A stretch of 64,000 nucleotides of DNA from Tolypeutes matacus. Lineage: Eukaryota > Chordata > Mammalia > Cingulata > Chlamyphoridae. Below the pieces are notes generated by a model. It saw nothing but the letters and a program-made list of their open reading frames with translations, was not told where the DNA came from and made no database searches. Positions 12,186 through 24,034 of this stretch are shown in pieces (position 1 is the stretch's first letter; every line of letters starts with the position of its first letter). The position numbers and the translations under genes are program-made. The stretch is from the NCBI GenBank assembly GCA_026826555.1, contig JAKSZT010038599.1:5563059-5627058 (forward strand). Direction: 5' to 3'.

Positions 12186-12680
12186 CTCTGATCAAGTAAG
12201 GGAAACAGAGGGGGCATCACCATTCCAAAATCCTCAAGACTGAGGAATGAACAAATATAAGAGGGAATGCAGCTATGGACTAAAGTAGACATTATTCTTG
12301 CAATGGAAGAATTTATAACATTCATATAAAGGCAATGGTCACCAGAGGTTCTGAAGGGAGGGAGAGAGAAGAATAGGTGTAACATGGGGCATTTTGGGGA
12401 CATTGGAATTGTCTTGAATGACAGTGCAATGATGGATATAGGCCATTATACATTTTGTCAAAACCTATAAACTTGTGAGGTGCAAAGTGTAAACTATAAT
12501 GTAAAGTATAGACCATCGTTAGTAGCAATGCTTCAATATGTGTTCATCAAATGTAACAAATGTTCCACATTAATGAAAGATGTTAATGGGGGAAAGTGTG
12601 GGAGGGGAAGGGAGTGGGGTATATTTTTGATATAGCATTCAAGTAATCTAAAACTGAAAATAATTTTTTTTTTTAAAAGA
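12186..12680 (+). mobile_element. L1 3' UTR, 5'-truncated insertion
   Basis: Collinear with the 3' ends of the L1 copies at 56696-57538 and 60215-61255: blocks CAGAGGGGGCATCACC, CTAAAGTAGACATTATTC, GCAATGGAAGAA, AGGTTCTGAAGGGAGGG, GGGACATTGGAATTGTC and AAGTAATCTAAAACTG in the same order. It ends in a T/A-rich stretch. The small minus-strand frames here (73 and 68 aa) are repeat shadows. Confidence 0.7.
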
Positions 12681-13437
12681 AGGGAGGTGAGAATCTCTGG
12701 TGTTGTGTAGACTTACCTCATTCAAATTAAAAGCCTAGGAAGGTGGCGCTTTCAAATACTTTGCTTGTTCTGTGGCATTTCTTACACCATAATAGTGATT
12801 TTGGACAAATAATTGGTTCATATTTATTATGTAACTTAGAGTAAGGGTGTTAAAGAATAATTTAATGCAAAATATTTTTTTCTTCATGACAAATCAAAGA
12901 TTTAGTAAAAAAAAATTAACAGGATCATATTTTTAGATTATTAACCAATGTTGGACTTTTTAAAAAAATGTTTCATTTTATAAACGAATTAATTCATTAA
13001 TTTCTAGGCAATCAGTCAGTGGGGAATCAGTTTTTATTGTTTCAGGAAAGACATGACCTAAGAGAAATCCAGGAAGTAAACGAAGTTAAGGATATTAAAG
13101 ATATTGGAGATGGAGTCAGTGAATAGATCATAGTTTTAGGTTACATGAGTAATTTACCTTCTCTCAGATTAAGTAAAGATTTCCCAGATTGGGTGAGGAG
13201 AAGCATTGAGAAATGCTTCTGAACACTTTCATGTTGGATCTGAGTATGGTCTGCTTTCTAGATAATTAGCTTTCTATATAATCTTCTTTCCTAATTACAT
13301 CCATAGTGCCTCATCTACTATTCTCATTTTTAGATGTTTAGTGTTGAGCAGAAATATAAGTAAACTTCCATATCAAACTAAGAATATAATTCATTAAGTT
13401 TTATGATTTTTGTTATCTTTTTTTAGTTGTCTAGCAA
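12681..13437. other. AT-rich sequence, nothing recognised
   Basis: No nameable repeat and no coding frame. Confidence 0.45.
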
Positions 13438-13612
13438 CTTGATACTCAAAGTGTGTTGCATGAACCAACATCATCAGCTTCACCCAGAAGCTTGTTAGAA
13501 AAATAGAACCTCAGGTCCATCCCCCAAACTCATGAATTAGAATTGACAGATTAATATAAATCTCAGGTGAATAGCAGGCATATTAAACTTGAGAAGCACT
13601 AGACTAGATGTC
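13438..13612 (+). mobile_element. MER5A-like hAT DNA transposon relic
   Basis: Shows the MER5A order: ACTCAAAGTGTGTTGCATGA, CAGCTTCACC, AGCTTGTTAGAAA, a CCCCAAACTCATGAATTAGA block, TCTCAGGTGAAT and an AACTTGAGAAGCAC end that mirrors the start. MER5A is an ancient non-autonomous hAT-Charlie element of placental mammals of about this size. Confidence 0.75.
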
Positions 13613-14819
13613 TTTGCCCTATTTTTTACCCCTAGGATACCTAATTAAAATGTAAATAGTTTCTTGGAATTAAAATTTCCTTTAAAGCATTCATTTCTCT
13701 GTGAGCACTGTGCAAATATAGGAAACTTTAAGATTGTACCACATCATGTGTTTATTACCCACATATATCCCCAAACTATAGTACCTTACATGGTACTTAA
13801 TAACTTACCAAATAATGACTTAAATATAAGATACACCTCCCAATTTTCACTTCCCTCCAAACACTGTTTTCTATATTTCTAATAAAGAAGTTGAGCAAAA
13901 CCAGTAAACCTTAGGGTAGATCACCAAATCTGGAAGCTAAACAGCTGTCTTTCTCCTGACAGATGAGTTCTGCCCTGTGATAGATGAGCTGGCAACCAGA
14001 TTACTAGTCTAAAATAGAACCCTACAGGTTTAAATGCTTTGGTTTAAAATTTGCAAGTCAACCTCAGATTCATTTTTTAAAAAAACTCATTATCAATCTT
14101 ACATAACAAGTTTCCAAATTATTAACTTCTCCATTGTTCATTAAAATTCATCACTTTGATTTACACAAACTATATGTTATTAGTTTTGACAGGCAGGTTT
14201 GAGTGTTGGTCTCATATGGGTTGAGTTTGAGTAATTTCTGATTGCATAATGATTTACATGGGTATCATGCCATGAAACACCAAAATCTCCCCAAGGGCTC
14301 AAACACAGCCATTCACCCTCAGTGTGCACATACACATACAAATACACATCCTAGAATTCAATGTAAAACCAAATTATATGAGAAACTGATTCACAAGTAT
14401 ATATATAAGGCACAAATATACTATATAAGCAAGTTCTGAAAGTTTAGAGTTCATTTCAGGACACTTCCATGTCTAATAAATAAGGCATTTCAATTGTAAA
14501 TGTACAAACCAAATATAAAAGGAAAACTTGAATAGAGAAAGTTTTAAAATTTTTCCTTGTATTATTCAAACTAAGATTAATAATAAAAATAATTTTACTT
14601 TCTATTTATTCTCTTAAGCAGACATTTCAGGAAAATTATATATTAATCTGTGGATGTAATCCTTGCGTTTTAATGCCTCTTCTAGTCTTTTACAGTTGTC
14701 AACCACCTTGATACTCAAAGTGTGAAAACCTTTAATATTCATTATCTAATTTAATGAATATTAAAATATTAAGCTACCCTATCAAAGCTATCTTCAAAAT
14801 CTATTCTGAATTCAATCAT
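13613..14819. other. Unassigned AT-rich sequence
   Basis: Nothing firm. 14707-14726 repeats the TTGATACTCAAAGTGTG start of the MER5A copy above and may be the end of a second, lost copy. 14325-14352 is a short CACATACA-rich run. Confidence 0.4.
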
Positions 14820-15520
14820 TCCCTCTCCCTCTTGCTGTGGCCTTAGTCCAAGCCACCATCATCTCTCAAGTAGACTTCCTTAATAAGGTTGTATGTGTCT
14901 CCTACTTGAACTCTCATCTCTTTACAGTCCATAATTTCTACATGGCTCTAGGGACTTGCATTACTTCTTTTTTCATTTAAATTGCACTGGGTGATACACT
15001 GCTCAAAATATTCCAAAGCCTTCACATCACATTTAGAATAAAATTCAAAATCTTTACAATGGCCTATGGCCCATGTAATATATAAATGAATGTCCTACAC
15101 ATTGTCCCATTTTTCACATTTCTTGGTCTAAGTTCTACCATCTTTTTATTCCTTAAATATTCCAACTTTTGTCAAAACTTGGGACATTTGCAGTTGTTGC
15201 TCTTTCTGTACCAAATTTATTTCTAGGGTGCTCTCCTTAATTTCATTCTAGACTCCACTCAAATGTCACCTTGTTATAAAGGCCTTCTCCAAGAATTCAA
15301 AAATTCCCTGTTAATCTTAATCCTGTACCATATTTTTTTTTTCTTCAGAGAATTGTACAATAACTAAAATTGTATAACATATTTATTTAAATGTATGATT
15401 ATTTTCTATCTCACTATAATTTTCCTCCATGAAGGCAAGGATCTTCCCCCCCTTGATCATTAATATATCTTTTAATTTCTAAAAAAATTGCTAGTAGCAG
15501 AATATTACTCAATAGATACT
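14820..15520 (+). mobile_element. L2 (LINE-2) 3' region
   Basis: Long ordered match by eye to the L2 3' part: CCAAAGCCTTCACATCACA, TAGAATAAAATTCAAAATC, CTTTACAATGGCCTATGGCC, a CACATTTCTTGGTC block, CTCAAATGTCACCTTG, AAAGGCCTTCTCCAAG, then CCTCCATGAAGGCAAGGATC and CTCAATAGATACT near the end. Sense orientation is plus. This is an ancient relic shared by mammals. Confidence 0.75.
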
Positions 15521-16130
15521 AATGATACAGATGCAGAAAATGAAACTTAGTCTGTTGAGATACAGCTTTCCCTATATTTCCAAGCTCTTAAGCCATGGAT
15601 GCAATATTTGAAACAAAACAGCCTAAGTGTTAATCCCATGCTTTCAATCAAGTCACTGTGCAGGAGAAAAATTGTATTTGCTGCTATAGATCATTCTTAT
15701 CTCATTATAAGAAGGTATAACATGAGCATTAACATTTTACTGAAGCAATTTAGCTCATTTAAAAAAATAAATATACTTCTCAAAATTGAAATCGTACAGT
15801 AGAAAATATTCAGTAATTCATTAACTATATTACCGTAAATTTTAATGATTCACACAAATCTCCTTTCCTCTACATTTCCACTCAGCTACCAAGTCAGAAT
15901 TCTGGATTTCATTTCAATACCAAGGCCCTCAAACACATTTAGACTACAATTACCTCTTTTGGGTTGATGCAATAGCCTCTTTAATGGCTTCTCCATTTTT
16001 GCCTTTATCTAATTTAATCTTCTCTATAGTTTAAATAGTCTCATTTTTTGAGGAAATGTTCAAAGCTACATGCATCTCTCCTATCACTTAACCAACCAGA
16101 ATATTATCTTTCTGTTTGATTTCAGTACCA

Positions 16131-16184
16131 ATCATATATATGTATATATATTTATGCATATATATATGCATGTATGCATATATA
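16131..16184. repeat. TATG/TA microsatellite
   Basis: Tandem TATA, TATG and GCATATA units, directly seen. Confidence 0.8.
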
Positions 16185-16526
16185 GTTGGTATTCCAGGAG
16201 ATATTATGGTAGGGTAGGAAAAGTAACAGCTATCACTTCTGCCTCATTCTGATTATATGATTCATTCTGGAAAATGCTTATGGAATGTCCAACACTGGTC
16301 AGGTTTTACTGGAGCCATTCAACTGAATTTTGTCAGTAAAAGGACTAAAATATCTATCTCCTAAACTTGATTAAGGGAACTAAATGAGATAGAATACTAC
16401 TTTTCCCATTTCCCAGAAAATAGCTGGCGCTCAATTAATTACTTGCCCCTGCCTCTTTCTTCTTCTTTCATGGTTGACTAGAGACTGACTTCATTACCAC
16501 CAAGGATCAAGTTTTTCTTTTCTATT

Positions 16527-16547
16527 TCTTTTTTTTTTTTTTTTTCC
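16527..16547. repeat. Poly(T) run
   Basis: Run of about 20 T after a CTTTTCTATTTC stretch. It could be the reverse-complement tail of a lost retrotransposon, but no body is recognisable to its right. Confidence 0.7.
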
Positions 16548-18421
16548 TGCTGAACTTAGCCCAGGTACTGGATTGATATTTAATGATTTTGAGAAACTAA
16601 AAAGAGTTTCAAACTTTAGTGGACCTGAACATCCAGAGTGAACTGCATTGCTGCTAATTACAAGTCACAAGTTAATACTTGGAAAGCCTGTTTCCATATC
16701 TCAGGGAACATGTTTTGTTGTTTCTTTCTAAGTGACTGTCTCTTAGGAGTTCAGCAATAAAAATGCAAAATTTATGCAGATCCTTTGAAATCAAATCAGT
16801 ACGATATGTTTATCAAAAAATTCATTTAACATGTATTTGAAGTTTATTCAATTTATAGCTCAATCATTTGGTTAACTTGAAACTTTAAAGGTATCTTAAG
16901 TAATTATAGCAAAAAAAAAAAAAGTCAAGTCTCAGATATTGAACAAAGTGTCAAGTTTACTTTAGGACTATGACTTTCATTTTCCAGCTAAAATGGCTGT
17001 AACAGTTCTATTAAAGCTTACAATATATCTCTGACTGATGCTGTGAAAATTTTTTATTTAATAGGCACATCCTGTGAAAATTTTGTTTGTATCATGTATA
17101 CAAGGAGAAAATTATTTTCATATTTGAATGCAATCTTCAAAAATCCATTCTATCACTAAAATTTATATTAGTAGAGTTCAGTATTCTTCATATCATTATA
17201 TATTTGAATAGTGATTAAGAATTTTCATACCAGAACTTTATTTATTTTATCATTTTATCTTACAACAACTCACCGAACTAGCAGGAATTGTTATTTTCAT
17301 TTTTAAATGAGAAAAAAATTGTAAGACTTTTCACAAAATGTCACATGTCACAAAGTGTGTTAGAAATCTAAGTTTAGAATACATGTACACTGTACCTACT
17401 TCAGTTCCTTTTTCACTGTGTAAATTACATTCTACTCTCTGAGTGACAGGAGGAATAACTTATGAAGGAAAACTGTTTAATTAATGTTATGGGGGGAGGA
17501 ATATTTCTTCCTTAATCCTTGTGTTTCCTTCCAGAAGGAGGAAATTCCATGGTTGTGAAATTTTCTGCACTCTGGAGGAAGTGCAGAAGATAATCTGATT
17601 AGCAAATATGGAAATAATAACTGGGTGAATGAGGAGCTGAACAGTTCCTGCAGACCTGCTCTGCTGTGGGGATGAGAGTGGGGACAAGCATTCCTGATCT
17701 CCACGATTGAGCAGACAAATCTGTCTGAATGTGAGTCTTCCTCTGAAGCAGTCTGAAGCAGTGTCAAAGTCTGAGAGACATTCTTAAGAAAATCGTTTCT
17801 TTTCCCTGGGGCCACATGGGGACCCACTTTTTCCACAGTCTTGACCAACAGCCATTTTCTTGGTTCCACCCTCATCAAGCACCTGGGTGTCAACCAAACT
17901 CCAGACCTCACTCTCCAAGAGTGTTGGAGCAATTGCCACACCTTACCCAATCTTTAGGTTAGATTCTTATCCCCCTAGTACAGTGACATGAAGATAACAT
18001 TCCTCCTAACCTTTGGCATACAGGTTCAACCCTCTCAAAGCAATGAGTTGACCACCTGGCCTTCACTAATCCATGGGGGACACGTCCACCCCTCTCAGAC
18101 TTATGAGGTACTGACCTTAACCATCCTAATCCTTGAGGAATGTGCTCCACCTTCCTGTACCCTAGGGCAGCAAAGCTCTCCAAGAACATTGGGCAGGAAC
18201 ATCCACCCTCTTCAACTCACCCTCTCTGTACACATGGTTGGGGTTCCTTTCCTGGCCCAAGGAAACTTCTATGTTTTTCTTCTTAAAGATGTTTCTCCTT
18301 CAATCTCTCCTTTCCCATTTATTCCAAGCTGACAGCAATTTTGTTCATACAGCTCTCTCAAAAAATGTGTTGGTTTAGCATGCAGGAAGCAGGGGTCCAA
18401 GCCATCAGACACTAAGACTTT

Positions 18422-18898
18422 TCATAAGTCTTTCCAAGATAACTGCATCTTCAATCCTGATTTACAAGTTCCAAGTTTAGTTAAGTTCTGAAATGGGGCA
18501 CTATTGTCTGGGAGCTTGATTTCCAGAGGCTTGAAATTTCCAGAATCAGTTTCTGTTTTTTTTGTGCCCAAAAGTTCAGTCCTCAGTTTATCTCTTTCAT
18601 CTAACATTTTGATATAAGCTTCAAGGAGAAGTCAAGCTACATTCATTGAGGTTACTTTGGAAAGTTCTTCAGCTAAATATCCAGGCTCACCATTTTCTAA
18701 TTCTGCCTTCCATAAAACACCAGGAGTTAGTCTTGCTAAGTTCTCTGTAACTTCAAAACATGGATTGCCTTTCCTCCAGTTTCCAGTAATAGTTTCACTA
18801 TTTACTTCTAAGGCATCATAAAAAAGTCTCCTTAACATCCATATCCCTACCAACAGTCTTTGCAAAGCAATCTCAGCATTTTCTATCAAGCATCTCAC
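18422..18898 (-). pseudogene. gag-like relic of MaLR element, copy 2
   Basis: Two open pieces (18632-18898, 88 codons; 18422-18607, 61 codons) broken between them. Together they are collinear with the uninterrupted 189-codon frame at 48410-48979. Shared motifs are GNWRK, PCF.V.ENLA.LTP, W K.E.EN.E.GYL and KKTETDSGN. The position directly after the primer-binding-like site is where gag lies in ERVL elements, which is the main reason for the name. It would be a structural protein of retroviral type. The break means this copy is dead. Confidence 0.5.
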
Positions 18899-18970
18899 AA
18901 TTCCTCCAAAAAATACTCCTTAAACATTTATAAAACTGTTCCAGCATTTTGATAATTGCAAAAGCACACC

Positions 18971-18988
18971 CCCACTCCTGATACCAAG
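18971..18988 (-). promoter_or_regulatory. Primer binding site-like sequence
   Basis: On the minus strand TTGGTATCAGGAGTGGGG lies a few bases after the LTR 3' end. ERVL and MaLR elements typically carry a site of this form for priming reverse transcription with a host tRNA. Confidence 0.55.
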
Positions 18989-18991
18989 TTC

Positions 18992-19776
18992 TGTATTAGT
19001 CAGCCAAAGAGGTGCTGATGCAAAATATCAGAAATTGGTTGGTTTTTATACAGGGTATTTACTTGGGGTAGAAGCTTACAGTTACTAGGCCATAAAGCAC
19101 AAGTTACCTCCCTCACCAAAGTTTATTGCCATGTGTAGGAACAAGATGGCCGCCGATGTCAGTAAGGGTTCAGGCTTCCTGGCTTGCCTCTCACTGTGCT
19201 CAGGCTTGCTTCTCTCGACAAGGCCAGCTGTAGACTATGAGGCAAATGCCTCGTCTCTTTTCCTGGGGCCTTCTCTCCTTCCTCATGACCAAGCTCCTCT
19301 GTGTGGTTATTTCCCAGGGCTCCAGCTCAAAAACTCCAGCATCAAAACCCCAACTCTGGGGAAGCGGCTGTGGCTCAATCAGTAGGGCTCCCGTTTACCA
19401 TATGGGAGGCCCCGGGTTCGGTTCCCGGGGCCTCCTGGTGAAGGCAAGCCCGCCCGCGCGGCGTGGTTAGCTGACCCAGCGAGCACAAGCAGCAAGGGGG
19501 GGATAAATGAATAAATAAATAAAATCTTTAAAAAAAAAAAAAAAAACCCAACTCTGTCCTTTACCATGTCTTTTATTTCTGAGTCCCCACCCACCAAAAA
19601 CCAGGAACTCAAGGCCTTACTGACGTGGCCCAATCTAAGCCTTCATCATTATTTAATCAAGTAAAAGTAAAACCTCTGAATCCAATACACTCTAATACAC
19701 CCAGAGGAAAAGGCCAGTTTACAAACATGATCCAATATTTCTTTTTGGAATTTAACAATAATATCAAACTGCTACA
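18992..19776 (-). mobile_element. LTR, MaLR-like family X, copy 2
   Basis: Same family as the solo LTR at 5706-6278. On plus it starts TGTATTAGTCAGCC and ends AAACTGCTACA. It is followed on its 3' side (left) by the internal region, so it is the 5' LTR of a minus-strand element. A young SINE (19359-19542) splits it. CAAGATGGC lies at 19142-19150. Its middle carries the CCAGGGCTCCAGCTC type also seen in copies 1 and 7. Confidence 0.75.
19344..19556 (+). mobile_element. Young tRNA-derived SINE (DAS-like) with target duplication
   Basis: The body is 19359-19542. It starts GGGAAGCGGCTG, has an A box TGGCTCAATCAGTAGG (19371-19386) and a B box GGTTCGGTTCC (19415-19425) for RNA polymerase III. It is followed by a unique part with AAGCCCGCCCGC and GATAAATGAATAAATAAA, then a long A run. 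Near-identical flanks (AAAACCCCAACTCTG at 19344-19358, AAAACCCAACTCTG at 19543-19556) are the target-site duplication. It differs from the copy at 32975-33158 at about four positions. It is inserted into LTR copy 2. Not a tRNA gene: no acceptor or anticodon stem pairing expected of a working tRNA is evident. Confidence 0.85.
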
Positions 19777-20439
19777 TGGAGTTTGAGATTATTTATGAAT
19801 ACTAAAAAGAGATTATGTTTGCAAACAGGTCTGTTCCTCTGGGCGTGATCATCTTTAATTGTATTAAGTTCAGCTGAGATGTCTTTGATTAAATTATGTT
19901 AAGATTAGGGCTTTAATTTGACCACATCATTAGAGTGACTCAGTTTGAGTCCCTGGCCCCTTTGTGGGCTATGATATATGGACACAATCAAGGAGACACA
20001 CAGAAGAAGATAAACAGAAGCAGATATGCAAGAAAAGAGAGAGAGCTCCATAGACACACAAGAGGATCCAGAGGCCCCAGGAAGGAACTGAGCCATTCAC
20101 CTGATAGTTTATTGTTGACCATGTGAATAGAATAGAGCAACTGAACTTGGAAAGAAAAGAATACTGGGAAGAGAGATAAGCTCCATGTCAGCCAATAGCA
20201 GAGTCAGAAGAAGCCGGACCCAGGGAACCTTAAGAAGGGGATGAGAAATGCTAAACTCTCACAAATGTTGCCTGCCATCTTGTTTCAACATGCTGCAACA
20301 GAGTTTGGTAACAAGATAACCTTGAGTTGGACTCTTTATCACCTTGTAATTGTAAGCTGCTAACCCAGATAAATACCTTTAATAAAATCCAACAGATTTC
20401 TCGTACTTTGCATCAGCACCCCTTAAGCTGACTAATACA
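19777..20439 (+). mobile_element. LTR, MaLR-like family X, copy 3
   Basis: Family X in the opposite orientation. It starts TGGAGTTTGAGATTATTT and ends GCTGACTAATACA. AATAAAATCC near the end serves as the poly(A) signal. It abuts copy 2 base to base, 5' end to 5' end. Its middle (GACACAATCAAGGAGACAC, TAGACACACAAG) belongs to the type shared with copies 4 and 5, not with copy 2, so it is not a simple palindromic duplication. GCCATCTTG is at 20274-20282. Confidence 0.7.
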
Positions 20440-20949
20440 CAGTCCCCTTGGCTAAGGAATCTAAAGTTATATCCCTCAACTTTACCTCTAAAAATAATTG
20501 ATGTTTGGCTTTTCTTTTTACTCTTTGTTTTCTTTCTCACCTTGCTTAAAACCATGAGAAGAGTGGTTTTGTTAATTGGACAAACCTTAGAAAAACCAAC
20601 ACTTATTACCAACAAGCAATCTACTTAATTGAAAGTAAATTGAATTTTATTTTAAGTGATTATTCTAATTATTCATCTTAAACTAATTTGGATATCCCAC
20701 TCCCCTCAATCTATTAAAAATACATTATATTTCTGGCAAGCAAATGACTTGAGAACCACGAGATATGGATTCCAGTTATTCCTTACAAGTTTGTGTAAGT
20801 TAGTTAAATGGGATTAAATCAAATAAGCAGTAGGGTTACTTTCTATGTTTAAGATATTATTCTTTTATATTCATTGAAGCAATTTTTGCAATTAAGAGAT
20901 AAAGCTTTCATTTATTTTAAATTATTCTTCTTATTATTATTACTATTAT
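20440..20949. other. AT-rich sequence, nothing recognised
   Basis: No nameable repeat or gene. Confidence 0.45.
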
Positions 20950-21037
20950 TATTTTTTTTTAGGAGGTACCAGGGATTGAACCCAGGACCTCATACATGGG
21001 AAGCAGGTGCTCAACCACTGAACTACATCTGCTTCCC
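20950..21037 (-). mobile_element. Older tRNA-derived SINE, short form
   Basis: On minus this starts GGGAAGCAGATGTAGTTCAG and carries a B box GGGTTCAATCC (20973-20983). It ends at CTCCT plus an A run (T run at 20952-20960). It has only the tRNA-like head and a tail, without the extra part seen in the young copies. This suggests an earlier subfamily. Confidence 0.75.
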
Positions 21038-21044
21038 AATGAGA

Positions 21045-21168
21045 GTTGTTTTTTTCATTTGTTTGTTTTGTGTTTGGAAGATACTGAGTACTGGGATCAA
21101 ACCTGAGGCCTTGTACAAGAGAAGTTTGGAAGCAGGTTCTCAATGACTTGAGTTACATCCACCCCCCT
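21045..21168 (-). mobile_element. Older tRNA-derived SINE, diverged
   Basis: A second, more decayed copy directly beside the first. On minus, GGTGGATGTAACTC (A box area) and a GTTTGATCCCAG (B box area) are still readable, with a T-rich (A-tail) left edge. Confidence 0.55.
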
Positions 21169-21169
21169 A

Positions 21170-23409
21170 AATTAATTTTGATATTCATGTCAACCATATT
21201 CTTGCTTCCTCACAGTGTATTAAGGGAACAAGAAAGGGATAATATTTATGTGACTAATGCAATAATCCATTTGGGAGATGACAGTGGCTTCGTCCAGAGT
21301 GCTAAAGTTTAAGGTGAAAAAATGTACTCAAAGTATTAATTTTAGGGGTTATTTAGGGGTTATTTGTAAACATACAGGATTTGAAGCCATAGGACTTCAT
21401 AAGTTGCTCTAATGATTGAACTGGAATTTATATAGAGAGAATATAATGGCTTACCACTATGTCAATTTCAAATTTAAAAAGTGATTATTATGATGAACCA
21501 TGGAATGTAAAGCTGGGTAAAAAAGAGAGAATATTGTGGGTGGTTATTGATAGGGAAATGGTGGTGTGATTAACAGAATATTAGTCTTAGAGTATTCAAG
21601 ATATAGTTGGAGGACACTAAAATAAATAACAGGAAATGTTAGGGAGTGGTAGCTATAGTAGCATTTTAAAAGTGATAAAATAGCCTGGCTAAAATATTAA
21701 GTTACAAAGTCTAAGATAAACCATACACTTGAGCAGCTAAGAGGAAGGGGAAGATAAAAATCATTAGAGAAAAATAAAATCAAGACACCAAAGCCAAGTT
21801 TGTAGAAGGACAATCTACATGGACATGGAAGTCCCTGAACATTTTTATAGGACTATTATTGGAGTGTGTGATTGTGATCTACATGCCAAAATCTTCTTGG
21901 ACTGTTTGATATTGGTGATAGCTAATGAACAATATGTAATGCTCGGGGTTTTAGGAATGTGACGTGAGATGAATGCCTTGAACATTAAAAGCAAGAAGCA
22001 CAACTTGGAAAGATTGTGAGGGATTGGGAGAAGTAGTTTTCTCCAAAAAAATCTGCTAGAGCAAGAAGGAAAAAAGAAAATTCTGAAAGTGAATTGAAAA
22101 TTTGAGATTTATACTGATAGAAGTGGGTGGTTTGCTGATGTTTGTAAACGGCCAAAGGATAAGATGGATCAGTTTCAGATGATAGTGAGGGATAAGAGAT
22201 GGGTTGAGAAAAGGGGATGTGGGGAGAGTATTTCAAAGATGAGCCTGGATTTCACATGGATACTGATGTAAATAGGGTAAGAGAGCATCTACAGATAAAC
22301 CAGAGTGTCTAGTAGCAAATCTTGGTGACTACAGGCAATTTATATAAGGGATAATGGGGTGTGTGGGAGACCTTTTCAGGAACAAGTGGATTACAGGAGT
22401 ACCTCCTTCACACCTAGGAATGGAAATATAGATGTAGAGGGATGAAGTTGTCTTATCAAGAGTTCTGGGAGCTCTCTGCCTCTCATTTCCTTCATGAAAA
22501 AAATTACAGTATGTTTTCCAGCATTCAAGGTAAATCAGCAGAGCTCAATTTTTTTTTTTTATAAAGGAAAATAGTTCTTTAATCAGTGTAGAGAATTACA
22601 TCAATGTTTCTCCATGCACACTTGATACTATTTTCAGAGATTTTAAATATTCATTTTCCCTGGAACTAATGCTGCATAGTAGACTTTCAACAAATATTGT
22701 TTGAATGAATGAATAAATGAAATGGCAAATACAGCAAAAATTTCAAAGAATACAGAAAGGAGAGACTTAAGACAGAGCACATAATTCTATGACTTTACCA
22801 TTTCCCAATCTGTTGAATGTAAAAAGAGATTCATTAATTGATAAAAGCTCCATCTATTCTCCTCTGCAAGATATATTTGCAAAATAATGAGATTCTCTAA
22901 ATTACACATGCAAAAACAATTAAATAATTAATCAATAGTTTCATTGTGTGGAGTTCTCATTTTTTCATACTTCTCAGTTATGGCTTTCTTACGAGATTGT
23001 GAGGAAGGACCGATCATCTCCCTCTATGTTCCCCACTGTATATTTAACCCATAATCAGCTATAACTATGTAGAGCAGAGGGAAAAATATATTTCTTAAAT
23101 TGTGCGGGAATCAAAAGATTCTGTAGCATTATTCTAATTAAATTCTAATGTAGCTCCATGTAGCAGAAAATAATTCCAGTCAAATTTTATTCATGATCAA
23201 ATTGATTCATTTAAATAAACATTGATTTTCTTATTTTGAGAGTTCAGGAAAATACATTCTCATTACTCACTCTAAAAGGGCAACTATGGAATGAAAAGTA
23301 CCCTAGCCAATTGATTCAAATACAAGACATTATAATATTCCAGATTCTTTTCCCTTCATACTTGACCTGAAAAACATGAAGGGCTAATGATATGAAAAGC
23401 ATATACTCA
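21170..23409. other. Unassigned sequence
   Basis: About 2.2 kb without a firm repeat call. 22655-22722 (GCATAGTAGACTTTCAACAA then GAATGAATGAATAAATG) looks like the very 3' end of an L2 or MIR element on plus. 22547-22560 is a T run. Confidence 0.4.
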
Positions 23410-24034
23410 TGTTTTTATCAGACAAAGGGGTGCTGATGCAAAGTACCAGACCTCTGTTGGCTTTTATAAAGGGTATTTATTTGGGGTAAAATAATACAGT
23501 TACAAGGCCCTAAAGTGTACAACTCAAGGTACAATAAAAGGTATTTTCTCACCCAAAGTCTGTTGCCACATATTGAAGCAAGATGGCAGGCAATGTCTGT
23601 GAGGGTTCTTCCTCTTTCCTCTTAAGGCTCCATGGGCCCAGGCTCTTCAGATCTCAGCTATAGGCTGGCATAGGGCTCAGTTGCTCTATTCTCTTCAGCT
23701 ACAAACTATCAGGCATATTGCTTATCTCTCTTCCCAGGGCTGTAGGATCCGCTTCCATGTCTATGGAGCTCCCTTCCTCTTTTCTCATGTATCTACTTCT
23801 GTTTGTATCCTTGATTGAGTGTCCATTTATATATCGCACAAAAGGGGTGGGGACTCAAACTGAGTTACCCTAATGATGTGGTTGAATCAAAGCCCTAATC
23901 TTAACACAATTTAATCAAAGGCATCTCACCTGAATCTAATACAATCAAAGGGTATCACATACAGAGAAACAGATTGTTTACAAAAATAAACTATATCTTT
24001 TCTTGGAATTCATAAGTAATATCACACTACCACA
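23410..24034 (-). mobile_element. LTR, MaLR-like family X, copy 4
   Basis: On plus it starts TGTTTTTATCAGACAAAGG and ends CACACTACCACA. It is a near full-length LTR of about 625 bp, without internal sequence on either side. The middle has CTTGATTGAGTGTCC, the type also in copies 3 and 5. CAAGATGGC is at 23579-23587. I see no exact target duplication. Confidence 0.75.

Larger units (their letters stand above)
15521..17465. other. AT-rich sequence with weak MIR relics
   Basis: Mostly unassigned. 16330-16440 (GAACTAAATGAGATAGAATA then GCTGGCGCTCAATTAATTAC) resembles the 3' half of a MIR on plus. 17240-17400 (ATCTTACAACAACTCACC then TTAAATGAGAAAA) resembles MIR on minus. Both are weak. Confidence 0.4.
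17470..18991 (-). mobile_element. Internal region of a MaLR/ERVL-like element
   Basis: Joins LTR copy 2 at its 3' end. On the minus strand the LTR end CTAATACA is followed, after a short spacer, by TTGGTATCAGGAGTGGGG (18971-18988), which matches the TTGGTACCAG-type primer binding site of ERVL/MaLR elements. A gag-like stretch then follows (18422-18898). The rest, about 17470-18250, has sense frames of 157 and 76 codons of no recognised function. The internal length of about 1.5 kb fits MaLR elements. The matching 3' LTR on the left is missing. Confidence 0.6.

Noticed and set aside
16527..16547. T run as a transcription terminator or retroposon tail
   Set aside because: No element body is recognisable beside it; long T runs are common in such DNA.
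17477..17950. 157-aa minus-strand frame
   Set aside because: Lies in the internal part of a MaLR-like element. It could be a remnant of an element frame, but no motif is recognisable and no second copy confirms it.
19359..19450. tRNA gene
   Set aside because: A and B boxes are present, but the sequence goes on into a SINE body and A tail with target duplications; it is a retroposed copy.
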